Positions 43,099 to 50,928 of a DNA stretch of 64,000 nt are shown here, piece after piece. This stretch comes from Bacteroidota bacterium (GTDB lineage: Bacteria > Bacteroidota > Bacteroidia > Bacteroidales > Lentimicrobiaceae). The stretch's first letter is position 1, and each line of letters starts with the position of its first letter. The stretch covers positions 76,162 to 140,161 of the forward strand of contig JAEZNO010000002.1 of assembly GCA_023441805.1 (NCBI GenBank). The letters run 5' to 3'. Below the pieces are notes generated by a model. That model saw only the letters and a list, made by a program, of their open reading frames with translations, ran no database searches and was not told the origin of the DNA. Position numbers and translations under genes: made by a program.

Positions 43099-43728
43099 TT
43101 AATTTTGAAATACTTTTTCAATTTCGGCAACTGAACCTTCTAATAGTATCAGGTTGTTCGCACGAAGAATTTCATACGTATTAAGATCTGCTGCTCTCAT
43201 TACCCTTGCACTCTTTAAATTACGTGAGGATAAATACAGTGCCTTATTGCTTTCACTTAATACCATCAGAGTCTTCTTTCCTTCTAATTTCAGGTTCTCG
43301 AGTAATTCGACAAAAGTCTTTGTCTTTGGTTTCTCAATGTTAATATCTTCCAAAACGACAATGCTATTGTTTTTTGCCTTGTAAGAAAGAGCTGACATAC
43401 GAGCAAGTTGTTTAAGCTTCTGATTTAATTTGAAGCTATAATCCCTTGGATGTGGTCCGAATGCTCTTGCACCACCTCTGATTGTCGGCGATTTAATACT
43501 ACCTGCTCTTGCTCCACCTGTACCTTTTTGTTTTTTCAACTTACGGGTACTACCTGACACTACAGATTTCTCCTTTGAACTATGTGTACCCTGGCGCTGA
43601 TTAGCAAGGTATTGTTTAGTATCAAGATAGATGGCGTGGTCGTTAGGCTCGATATTATAAATCGAATCGCTAAGGGTAACTGTCCTTGCAGTTTTCTCCC
43701 CTTTAATGTTATAAACTTCTAGCTCCAT
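43099..43728 (-). CDS. rplD: 50S ribosomal protein L4
   Basis: L4 reaches into the exit tunnel and in E. coli represses the S10 operon. The 209-residue protein has the long loop KQKGTGGARAGSIKSPTIRGG (the first part, about 69-89) and the C-terminal LLEGSVAEIEKVF. Its start overlaps the end of rplC by 10 nt, implying coupling. Confidence 0.98.
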   Translation of the reverse strand: MELEVYNIKGEKTARTVTLSDSIYNIEPNDHAIYLDTKQYLANQRQGTHSSKEKSVVSGSTRKLKKQKGTGGARAGSIKSPTIRGGARAFGPHPRDYSFKLNQKLKQLARMSALSYKAKNNSIVVLEDINIEKPKTKTFVELLENLKLEGKKTLMVLSESNKALYLSSRNLKSARVMRAADLNTYEILRANNLILLEGSVAEIEKVFQN

Positions 43729-44348
43729 CGTTCAATTATTACATATGATCCATTAGCTCCGGGCACACCACCCTTAACCAATAACAGATTCTTTTCCTTA
43801 ACTATTTTAATTATCTGAAGATTGATCATCTTCCTTCTCTTGCTACCCATCTGGCCGGCCATGCGTAAACCTTTAAATACTCTTGATGGCCAAGATGATG
43901 CACCTACTGATCCGGGAGCCCTTAATCTGTTGTGCTGTCCGTGGGTTACTCCGCCAACACCATTAAATCCATGACGGCGAACAACACCCTGAAATCCCTT
44001 ACCTTTGGTAATGCCTACTACGTCAATGTATTCACCTTCAACGAATACGTCTACTTCTACTTTTTCACCAAATTGCTTACGGTGACCGGCTTCAAAACGT
44101 GTAAATTCAACTAGTTTCCTCTTTGGACTAACACCGGCTTTAGCGAAATGACCCTTTTCAGCTTTGTTTGTATGCTTCTCTTTCTTATCCTCATACGCTA
44201 ATTGAATGGCATCATATCCGTCGTTCTCTTTTGTCCTGATCTGTGTAACATAACAAGGACCGGCTTCAATGACGGTAACAGGAATATTCTTGCCATTGGC
44301 ATCGAATATACTGGTCATTCCGATTTTTTTTCCTATAATTCCTGACAT
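43719..44348 (-). CDS. rplC: 50S ribosomal protein L3
   Basis: L3 is an early assembly protein near the peptidyl transferase centre. The 209-residue protein begins MSGIIGKKIGMTSIFD and has GITKGKGFQGVVRRHGFNG and MAGQMGSKRRKMINLQI. It lies between rpsJ and rplD. Confidence 0.98.
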   Translation of the reverse strand: MSGIIGKKIGMTSIFDANGKNIPVTVIEAGPCYVTQIRTKENDGYDAIQLAYEDKKEKHTNKAEKGHFAKAGVSPKRKLVEFTRFEAGHRKQFGEKVEVDVFVEGEYIDVVGITKGKGFQGVVRRHGFNGVGGVTHGQHNRLRAPGSVGASSWPSRVFKGLRMAGQMGSKRRKMINLQIIKIVKEKNLLLVKGGVPGANGSYVIIERWS

Positions 44349-44410
44349 TGCAGTATCATGTTAATTTTTGATGATTCTTTTTTCAAACAGCTCCTATTTT
44401 ACCTTTCTCG

Positions 44411-44716
44411 TCAGACTTTGATTTCTACCTCTACTCCACTTGGTAATTCCAGTTTCATCAAGGCATCTATAGTCTTACTGGTTGTACTATAAATATCGAG
44501 CAGGCGCTTATATGAGTTCAGTTCAAACTGCTCTCTCGACTTTTTATTGACGAAGGTTGACCTCAACACAGTGTAAATCTTCTTGTTGGTTGGCAGAGGA
44601 ATAGGTCCGTTAACAACTGCACCGGTCGATTTTACAGTCTTTACAATCTTTTCAGCTGATTTATCCACCAAGCTGTGATCGTACGATTTCAGTTTTATTC
44701 TGATCCTTTGGCTCAC
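44411..44716 (-). CDS. rpsJ: 30S ribosomal protein S10
   Basis: S10 is a 30S head protein and also the NusE antitermination factor. The 101-residue product starts MSQRIRIKLKSYDHSLVD and has GPIPLPTNKKIYTVLRS, both highly conserved. It lies 27 nt after fusA with no visible promoter, so the S10 genes appear fused to the str operon. Confidence 0.98.
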   Translation of the reverse strand: MSQRIRIKLKSYDHSLVDKSAEKIVKTVKSTGAVVNGPIPLPTNKKIYTVLRSTFVNKKSREQFELNSYKRLLDIYSTTSKTIDALMKLELPSGVEVEIKV

Positions 44717-44743
44717 TTTACTTTGAGTTTATTGATTTATTCT

Positions 44744-46852
44744 TTATTTAATAAGATATCCTTTAATCTTGTATATTATATCATTAGTCATTGAAGATGG
44801 TAGCTCAGCATAGTGTGAAAACTCCATACTTGAATTCCCTCTCCCTGATGTAATAGTACGTAAACTTGTTACGTAACCAAACATCTCTGCTAAAGGTACA
44901 TGTGCCTTAACTATCTGATATCGATTTCTGTGTTCAATACCTTCTACACTTGCCCTGCGCTTGTTTAAATCACTTGTAATGTCACCAACATATTCATCAG
45001 GTACATTAACTTCAAGTTTCATGACAGGCTCCATTAGGACTGTGCGTGCCTTACGTGCTGCTTCTTTAAAACCAACCTTAGCACAGATCTCAAAAGCTAA
45101 TGAGTCGGAATCAACCTGATGGAACGAACCATCAAGTAAACGTACTTTAAGGCTCTCTAAACTAAAGCCGGCAAGTACACCATTCTGCATGGCAATCCTG
45201 AAACCCTTCTCAATAGCAGGAATATATTCTTTTGGGATGTTACCTCCCTTTACTTCATTTATAAACTGAAGTCCTCTGATATTTTCATCAGCCGGTCCGA
45301 TTTCAAACAGTATGTCGGCAAATTTACCCTTGCCACCATGTTGCTTCTTGTAAACCTCACGATGCTCAATTGTTGTTGTTATTGCCTCTTTATAAGCTAC
45401 CTGAGGATTTCCCTTATTAACTTCAATCTGGAACTCACGACGTAGTCTGTCAGTAATAATATCCAGATGTAATTCTCCCATGCCACTGATGACAGTTTGT
45501 CCTGTTTCTTCATCAACCTTAACTGTGAAAGTTGGATCTTCTTCAGCCAGTTTATTGAGTGAAGCATCCAATTTTTCAACATCATTTTGAGTCTTAGGCT
45601 CAATAGCTATGCTGATAACAGGTTCGGGGAATGTAATCGACTCAAGTGCAATCGGGTGTTTCTCATCACAAAGAGTATCACCTGTGTGCAATTCCTTAAA
45701 TCCGACAAGAGCTGCAATATCACCCGCCTCAACATGGTCCAGAGGATTTTGCTTATTGGCATGCATCTGGAAAATTCTCGATATGCGTTCTTTCTTTCCG
45801 GTTGATGTATTTAGTACATAGCTACCGGCATTAAGAACACCTGAGTATACCTTCACAAATGCCAACCTTCCAACATAAGGATCAGTTGCAATTTTGAAAA
45901 CTAACGCAGAGAAAGGCTCCGAAGCATCAGTCTTCCTGATTTCTTCATTCTCAGTCTTCGGGTTAATGCCTTTTACTGATTCAATCTCTGCTGGATTTGG
46001 GAGAAAATAAACAATTGCATCCAGCAATGGCTGAACACCCTTGTTTTTAAACGATGCACCACAAAGAACAGGTGTTATTCGCTGTTCAATAGTTGCTTTT
46101 CTGATAATTGATCGCATTTCATCAGGAGTGATAGAATTGTGATCAGCAACAAACTTATCAAAAAGTGATTCATCTTCTTCAGCTACACCTTCGATAAGTT
46201 GTTTGCGGTATTCATCAACCAATTCTTTAACATCACCGGGTACTTCAGCTACTGTAAAATTAGCACCTAGTGATTCATCTTCATCGTTCCAGATTATTGC
46301 TTTATTAGTAATGAGGTCAACTACACCGGTAAACGCTTCTTCTTCTCCGATTGGAATTTGAAGAGGTATAGGATTTGCTCCTAATTTGTCCTTTATCTGG
46401 TTGATAACCTCAAAATAATCGGCGCCTACCCTATCCATTTTGTTGACAAAACTTATTCGGGGGACGCCGTATTTATCAGCTTGTTTCCATACAGTTTCGC
46501 TTTGAGGTTCAACACCTTCAACAGCGCTAAATATGGCAACAGCACCATCGAGAACTCTGAGTGATCGTTCCACTTCAACAGTGAAATCAACATGCCCCGG
46601 AGTATCGATAATATTGATTTTATATTTCTGCTCATTCACGTCCCAATAGACGGTAGTAGCAGCTGATGTGATAGTAATTCCGCGTTCCTGCTCCTGGATC
46701 ATCCAATCCATGGTAGCAGTACCTTCGTGTACTTCACCAATTTTATAGTTTATACCGGTGTAATACAGAATACGCTCAGTTGTTGTGGTTTTACCCGCAT
46801 CAATGTGCGCCATAATGCCGATGTTGCGTGTATGTTCTAATTTGGCTGACAT
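44744..46852 (-). CDS. fusA: Elongation factor G
   Basis: EF-G drives translocation with GTP. The 702-residue protein has the G1 motif AHIDAGKTTTTERIL (15-29), RGITITSAATT, DTPGHVDF and NKMDRVGAD in the G domain, and the C-terminal domain IV/V sequences RRASVEGIEHRN and GYVTSLRTITSGRGN-type loop. It is placed in the usual str order rpsL-rpsG-fusA. Confidence 0.99.
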   Translation of the reverse strand: MSAKLEHTRNIGIMAHIDAGKTTTTERILYYTGINYKIGEVHEGTATMDWMIQEQERGITITSAATTVYWDVNEQKYKINIIDTPGHVDFTVEVERSLRVLDGAVAIFSAVEGVEPQSETVWKQADKYGVPRISFVNKMDRVGADYFEVINQIKDKLGANPIPLQIPIGEEEAFTGVVDLITNKAIIWNDEDESLGANFTVAEVPGDVKELVDEYRKQLIEGVAEEDESLFDKFVADHNSITPDEMRSIIRKATIEQRITPVLCGASFKNKGVQPLLDAIVYFLPNPAEIESVKGINPKTENEEIRKTDASEPFSALVFKIATDPYVGRLAFVKVYSGVLNAGSYVLNTSTGKKERISRIFQMHANKQNPLDHVEAGDIAALVGFKELHTGDTLCDEKHPIALESITFPEPVISIAIEPKTQNDVEKLDASLNKLAEEDPTFTVKVDEETGQTVISGMGELHLDIITDRLRREFQIEVNKGNPQVAYKEAITTTIEHREVYKKQHGGKGKFADILFEIGPADENIRGLQFINEVKGGNIPKEYIPAIEKGFRIAMQNGVLAGFSLESLKVRLLDGSFHQVDSDSLAFEICAKVGFKEAARKARTVLMEPVMKLEVNVPDEYVGDITSDLNKRRASVEGIEHRNRYQIVKAHVPLAEMFGYVTSLRTITSGRGNSSMEFSHYAELPSSMTNDIIYKIKGYLIK

Positions 46853-46896
46853 CGTTGTTTTTACTGTATTATTATAGTTTTCCGGTTTAATAAATA

Positions 46897-47364
46897 TTAG
46901 AATCTAAAGTGTGAGAATGCCTTATTAGCATCAGCCATACGGTGAGTATCTTCTTTCTTTTTGAAAGCAGCACCTTCTTCTTTATAGGCAGCCATAATCT
47001 CGCCGGCAAGTTTTTGAGCCATAGTTTTCTCATGACGTTTGCGAGCGAAGAGGATCAGGTTTTTCATGCCTATAGAACTCTTACGAGCAGGGCGGATTTC
47101 AGAAGGTATTTGGAAAGTTGCACCACCGATACGACGGCTACGTACTTCAACATTTGGAGTTACGTTGTTGAGTGCTTTTTTCCATACTTCAAGGCCATCT
47201 TCAGATGTTTTTTCCGAAACAGTTTCAATTGCATCGTAGAATATCTGGAAAGCCAGGTTTTTCTTTCCTGTGTACATCAAGTTATTGACGAATTTTGTTA
47301 CAAGAACGTCATTAAATTTCGGGTCAGGAAGAATGATTCTCTTTTTTGGTTTTGATTTCCTCAT
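46897..47364 (-). CDS. rpsG: 30S ribosomal protein S7
   Basis: S7 organises the 30S head and contacts E-site tRNA. The 155-residue protein begins MRKSKPKKRIILPDPKFND, has NVTPNVEVRSRRIGGATFQIP and ends with HRMADANKAFSHFRF. Length is normal. It lies between rpsL and fusA. Confidence 0.98.
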   Translation of the reverse strand: MRKSKPKKRIILPDPKFNDVLVTKFVNNLMYTGKKNLAFQIFYDAIETVSEKTSEDGLEVWKKALNNVTPNVEVRSRRIGGATFQIPSEIRPARKSSIGMKNLILFARKRHEKTMAQKLAGEIMAAYKEEGAAFKKKEDTHRMADANKAFSHFRF

Positions 47365-47394
47365 TGTTTTATTACTTACCGATTACCTGAAACC

Positions 47395-47805
47395 TTATTT
47401 TTTACCTTTACCTTGTGCAGGAGCTGCCTTACCACCTTTTGGACGCTTGGTTCCATATTTTGAGCGACGCTGGTTACGACCATCAACACCTGAAGTATCA
47501 AGAGCACCCCTGATGATGTGATATCTTACGCCCGGCAGGTCTTTAACCCTACCACCGCGAATCATCACTATTGAGTGTTCCTGTAAGTTGTGACCTTCTC
47601 CAGGAATGTACGCATTTACTTCTTTACTATTGGTAAGTCTAACCCTTGCTACCTTACGCATTGCTGAATTAGGCTTTTTTGGTGTAGTAGTATAAACCCT
47701 TACACAAACACCCCTTCGCTGCGGGCAACCATCCAGAGCCGGTGATTTGCTCTTGAAGGTTAACTTTGTACGTCCTTTACGAACCAATTGCGAAATTGTA
47801 GGCAT
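47395..47805 (-). CDS. rpsL: 30S ribosomal protein S12
   Basis: S12 monitors decoding accuracy. The 136-residue protein has Lys43 in TTTPKKPNSA and Lys88 in GGRVKDLPG, the residues found in streptomycin-sensitive S12. A Lys/Gly/Ala-rich C-terminal extension follows residue 124. It is the first gene of the superoperon, 56 nt after the -7 box of the promoter at 47861-47890. Confidence 0.98.
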   Translation of the reverse strand: MPTISQLVRKGRTKLTFKSKSPALDGCPQRRGVCVRVYTTTPKKPNSAMRKVARVRLTNSKEVNAYIPGEGHNLQEHSIVMIRGGRVKDLPGVRYHIIRGALDTSGVDGRNQRRSKYGTKRPKGGKAAPAQGKGKK

Positions 47806-47841
47806 ATCAATACTTTTAATTTTTAGTTTATCGCTGCATTA

Positions 47842-47856
47842 CCCCTTTTTTTGGGG
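47842..47856 (-). promoter_or_regulatory. Small hairpin in the rpsL leader
   Basis: CCCC, seven A and GGGG on the minus strand form a short stem-loop at the very 5' end of the predicted rpsL transcript. A 5'-protective role is an inference. Confidence 0.4.
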
Positions 47857-47860
47857 ACTG

Positions 47861-47890
47861 CAAAAGTACAACTATATTTGATTTATGCAA
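47861..47890 (-). promoter_or_regulatory. Promoter of the str-S10-spc-alpha superoperon
   Basis: Minus strand: TTG (47890-47888), exactly 19 nt, TACTTTTG (47868-47861), then CAGTCCCC. This is an excellent match to the TTG-N19-TAnnTTTG consensus. No other good promoter was noticed before the eno region. Confidence 0.82.
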
Positions 47891-47972
47891 TACGCTGAGG
47901 AAAAAATATTTACAAGCTTTTATCTTCTCTTCCCGAAACCAGTAGTACCAATCTTTTCGCTCTTCTCTTGAT

Positions 47973-48203
47973 GCTAATTTTTCATTCAGCTTTCCGGATT
48001 ATAGGTGGGAACTCTTCCGGACAGACACATGGGTTTCCCCATTTTTACAGACTAAATCAGCCTTCTTTTCTTGTGAAGTGGCAACTCTTGCCTTTTACTG
48101 ATCGAAACCTATACTTGTCTATTTTATCAGGTTCCCTTGATTCGCTAAAATCTCAGAATTTCTCAATCCCGGCCGGGGTTATGAAACCTTTACCCGGAAA
48201 TGA
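47973..48203 (-). ncRNA. Candidate structured non-coding RNA upstream of rpsL
   Basis: A consensus promoter (48209-48238) would start transcription near 48203. The RNA folds as follows. The closing helix pairs 48194-48200 with 47991-47997 (7 bp). An inner helix pairs 48107-48113 with 48000-48006 (7 bp). It encloses a 5-bp helix (48098-48102 with 48056-48060) over a GGCAA/TTGCC hairpin (48080-48092), a 5-bp hairpin with a GAAA tetraloop (48029-48042) and a GGAA/TTCC hairpin (48008-48018). The other domain has hairpins at 48121-48151 and 48165-48180. There is no coding frame on this strand. The 3' end is uncertain and may reach 47900. The family is not recognised. Confidence 0.6.
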
Positions 48204-48208
48204 GGGTG

Positions 48209-48238
48209 CAAAATTACAAACAAATTTCACACTTCCAA
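48209..48238 (-). promoter_or_regulatory. Promoter of the candidate structured RNA
   Basis: Minus strand: TTG (48238-48236), exactly 19 nt, TAATTTTG (48216-48209), then CACCC. The predicted start near 48203 falls three bases before the closing helix of the RNA at 48200. Confidence 0.75.
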
Positions 48239-48332
48239 CTTTTTAAAGAAAAAAAAACTAAGAAATATGGCCTGGCGATGATTAACTACTTATAATGACA
48301 TCCCCTTTTGGCTATTTATTAAGGAAAATAAA

Positions 48333-48431
48333 TGACCTTTTATTGAGCTTTTAGTGACCTAAAATTGACCTCTAAGGTCACTCTTGGGTCAATTATGGGT
48401 ATGATAAAAGTCAGTAAAGAGTCAATTATAT
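48333..48431. repeat. Degenerate 11-bp-period array switching orientation at a central dyad
   Basis: Four units headed TGAC/TGAG start at 48333, 48344, 48355 and 48366. Five reverse-complement units headed GTCA (one degenerate, GTAT) start at 48377, 48388, 48399, 48410 and 48421. All steps are exactly 11 bp, including the switch. The centre, 48366-48380, is the perfect interrupted palindrome TGACCT-CTA-AGGTCA. The array fills the gap between the candidate RNA promoter and the methyltransferase gene. Confidence 0.85.
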
Positions 48432-48475
48432 TAGACCCGTGACTCTGAAAATAGTTCCAGAGTGTTTTACTTTAT

Positions 48476-49081
48476 TTAATTCACTTTTTGTGTATGCCTT
48501 TTTTCAAAGACATATAGATTATTCAATCCCAGAACGAAAGTTTTATGCTTCAATAAATTGAATCCGGCATCGTCGAAAAGTTTCAGAATATATTTGTGTG
48601 ATAATCCCAATTCCTCTCCTTCTTTAATACCTCTGTCATTTTGGTCAGGATCCCACCATGCAAGCTTATGCCTTAGCACCCCAATTTTTGGTGTGAGCAT
48701 TGTCATACATACTCTGCCATCATCCTTAAGAACGCGATTAACTTCTTCAATTACTTGTTCCCTATTAATGATATGATTCAAACAGGCAACAAATGAAGCA
48801 GTGTCAAAAGATTTATCTTCGAATGGCAATTTTGAAGTATCTTCAACTATTATGGCACCACCTCCGAAATCATAAACATCAACACCTACACTATCATGAC
48901 CATAATCTTTAACTAAACCATTATTTCCACAACCAATATCTAATAGTCGTCCCTTTACATTCTGTTTTACTATATCATATCGTTCATCACGTAATGATTT
49001 TAAACCAAGGTTGTTGACAGTTTTGTGTGAAAAAATTAATCTTACAGGCAGGAAAACCCAGTTAACTACTTTTTTAAGCAT
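48476..49081 (-). CDS. Class I SAM-dependent methyltransferase
   Basis: The 201-residue protein has the SAM-binding motif I LLDIGCGNNG (about 46-55), an acidic residue at the end of the next strand (VDVYD) and the UbiE/Methyltransf_11-type motif FDTASFVACLNHI. Substrate is not predictable; small molecules or lipids are typical for this group. A possible -7 box TATTTTTG lies at 49119-49112. It stands alone between the repeat array and the divergent transporter gene. Confidence 0.8.
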   Translation of the reverse strand: MLKKVVNWVFLPVRLIFSHKTVNNLGLKSLRDERYDIVKQNVKGRLLDIGCGNNGLVKDYGHDSVGVDVYDFGGGAIIVEDTSKLPFEDKSFDTASFVACLNHIINREQVIEEVNRVLKDDGRVCMTMLTPKIGVLRHKLAWWDPDQNDRGIKEGEELGLSHKYILKLFDDAGFNLLKHKTFVLGLNNLYVFEKRHTQKVN

Positions 49082-49280
49082 GTATCAGAGTGTGGTTAAA
49101 TAAGAATTTGCCAAAAATAGTACAAATGTTCGAATGGTTCACTGTGATATGAAATTCTTTAAACTTAGAATATCGAAGCTATGTTATTTTACGAACTCAT
49201 ATGCCCGGCAAGTACTAAATTAACAAATAATTCACCTGAGATGGCAACTATTTGTTATAAACTGCAAAATTTGAAAGTGG

Positions 49281-49309
49281 TTGGTGAAAGTGAATTTTTC
49301 ATAAGTTTG
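49281..49309 (+). promoter_or_regulatory. Promoter of the YfcC-family transporter gene
   Basis: TTG (49281-49283), 18 nt, TAAGTTTG (49302-49309). The start codon is 17 nt after the -7 box, so the leader would be only about ten bases. Confidence 0.55.
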
Positions 49310-49326
49310 ACACCAAAAATATCACT

Positions 49327-50928
49327 ATGGCAGTCATGAAGAAGATCCCGCATACTTACGTAATAATATTTTCAATCATTATAATTGCTGCCATCTTCAC
49401 ATGGTTTGTACCCGGCGGAGCTTTTGAACGCGAAACAATTACTACTTCCGGTGGGCAAAGTCAGGTTATCAAGTCAAATTCTTTTCAGTATTTAGATAAC
49501 ACACCTCAGACCTGGCAAATTTTCTCGGCATTTTATAAAGGATTTGTACGTTCACCAAAGATTATAGTATTCATTCTGATTCTGGGAGGCGCTTTTTGGA
49601 TTTTAAATGAAAGCAGGGCCATTGATATGGGAGTATATGCTTTCCTGAAAAAGAGTGATAAACTCAATAAATACAAACTCATACGATTCCTGGGGGTAAA
49701 CAACATCATCATTACTATTGTGATGTTGATCTTTAGTTTCTTTGGAGCAATATTCGGCATGAGTGAGGAGACGATTGCGTTTGTGATAATATTTGTGCCC
49801 ATGGCAATCAGCATGGGCTATGATTCAATTGTTGGGGTCTGCATGTGTTTTATTGCCGCAGGGATGGGATTTGCCGGATGCCTCATGAACCCTTTTACAT
49901 TAGGCATAGCACAGGAAATTGCCGGATTGCAGCTTTTCTCAGGGTTAGAATACCGTTTTGTTATCTGGATGGTCATTAACGTTGTTGGAATAAGCTATGT
50001 ATTATGGTATGCTGCCCGCGTTAAAAAAGATCCAAAGCGTTCAATTGTTTACAACGAAGATGCTTATTGGCGTGATCATCACTCAAAAGCTGAGCTTAAC
50101 ATTTCCGAAAAGTCAAAGACATCAACCTGGGTTGCTTATATAGGTGTTCTTGCTGCCATTACAGCTTCGGCTTTTTATTGGCCTGTTAGTCCAATCGCAC
50201 TTGGTGCTAATATTTTCAACACTCCTGCTCTGTCGGTATTGGCAATTTTGTTTGCCATAACAGGCTTTTTGGCTGCTCGTAAATCAATACAAGCTTTTAT
50301 ATTAAACATTCTCATTTTCACTATCCTCTTCCTGGTTGTGGGAGTAACCGGTTTTCAATGGGGATTGCTTGAACTTGCTTCACTCTTTTTTGCGATGGCC
50401 ATAGTAGCAGGTATTGCCATGGGTAAAGATGCGAGCGACCTCACCAAATCATTCGTTACAGGAGCTAAAGACATTATGTCGGCAGCTTTAGTTGTCGGAC
50501 TTGCAGGAGGTATAATAGTTATTCTGGAAGATGGCCGAATTATCGACACTATATTATATGGTATCTCGCAATCAATAGCCGGCATGGGAAAGATAGCTAC
50601 ACTGTCAATGATGTATGTTTTCCAGTCAGGCTTGAACATGATCATCACTTCAGGCACTGCAAAAGCAGCACTGATTATGCCGATACTACGAGATATTTCG
50701 GACATGGTTAGCCTTTCAAAACAGGCAACAGTAACCGCATTTCACATAGGTGACGGTTTCACAAACCTCATCACACCAACTTCGGGAGTTCTGATAGGAG
50801 TACTTGAAGTAGCACGCATTCCATTCAGCAAGTGGTTTAGCTGGGCTTGGAAACTGATACTGATTTTTGTGATTCTTGGCTGGCTGCTACTAATACCGAC
50901 TGTTACTATGCAGCTAAGCGGATTCTGA
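49327..50928 (+). CDS. YfcC/DcuC-like secondary transporter
   Basis: The 533-residue protein has about twelve to fourteen spans, an N-terminal PHTYVIIFSIIIIAAIFTW opening with WFVPGGAFER, and the GMSEETIAFV and GMGFAGCLMNPFTLGIAQ segments of the YfcC family. Members are annotated as C4-dicarboxylate or basic amino-acid/peptide-related carriers. Experimental support is thin, so the substrate is left open. The conserved C-terminal GDGFTNLITPTSG matches the ion-transporter superfamily pattern. Its stop codon abuts that of the convergent antiporter gene. Confidence 0.85.
   Translation: MAVMKKIPHTYVIIFSIIIIAAIFTWFVPGGAFERETITTSGGQSQVIKSNSFQYLDNTPQTWQIFSAFYKGFVRSPKIIVFILILGGAFWILNESRAIDMGVYAFLKKSDKLNKYKLIRFLGVNNIIITIVMLIFSFFGAIFGMSEETIAFVIIFVPMAISMGYDSIVGVCMCFIAAGMGFAGCLMNPFTLGIAQEIAGLQLFSGLEYRFVIWMVINVVGISYVLWYAARVKKDPKRSIVYNEDAYWRDHHSKAELNISEKSKTSTWVAYIGVLAAITASAFYWPVSPIALGANIFNTPALSVLAILFAITGFLAARKSIQAFILNILIFTILFLVVGVTGFQWGLLELASLFFAMAIVAGIAMGKDASDLTKSFVTGAKDIMSAALVVGLAGGIIVILEDGRIIDTILYGISQSIAGMGKIATLSMMYVFQSGLNMIITSGTAKAALIMPILRDISDMVSLSKQATVTAFHIGDGFTNLITPTSGVLIGVLEVARIPFSKWFSWAWKLILIFVILGWLLLIPTVTMQLSGF

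Noticed and set aside
48126..48156. Fragments resembling a TPP riboswitch (CTGAGA and GAACCTGAT on the minus strand)
   Set aside because: Spacing is too long, the ACCC and GGGGTGC partners are missing, the pieces pair differently in the fold found here, and the downstream genes are ribosomal.
47968..48246. Plus-strand 92-codon frame upstream of rpsL
   Set aside because: It lies antisense to the candidate structured RNA and covers its helices. No recognisable protein features or start signals.
48333..48431. CRISPR array
   Set aside because: Units are 11 bp with no spacers of CRISPR length and there are no cas genes nearby.
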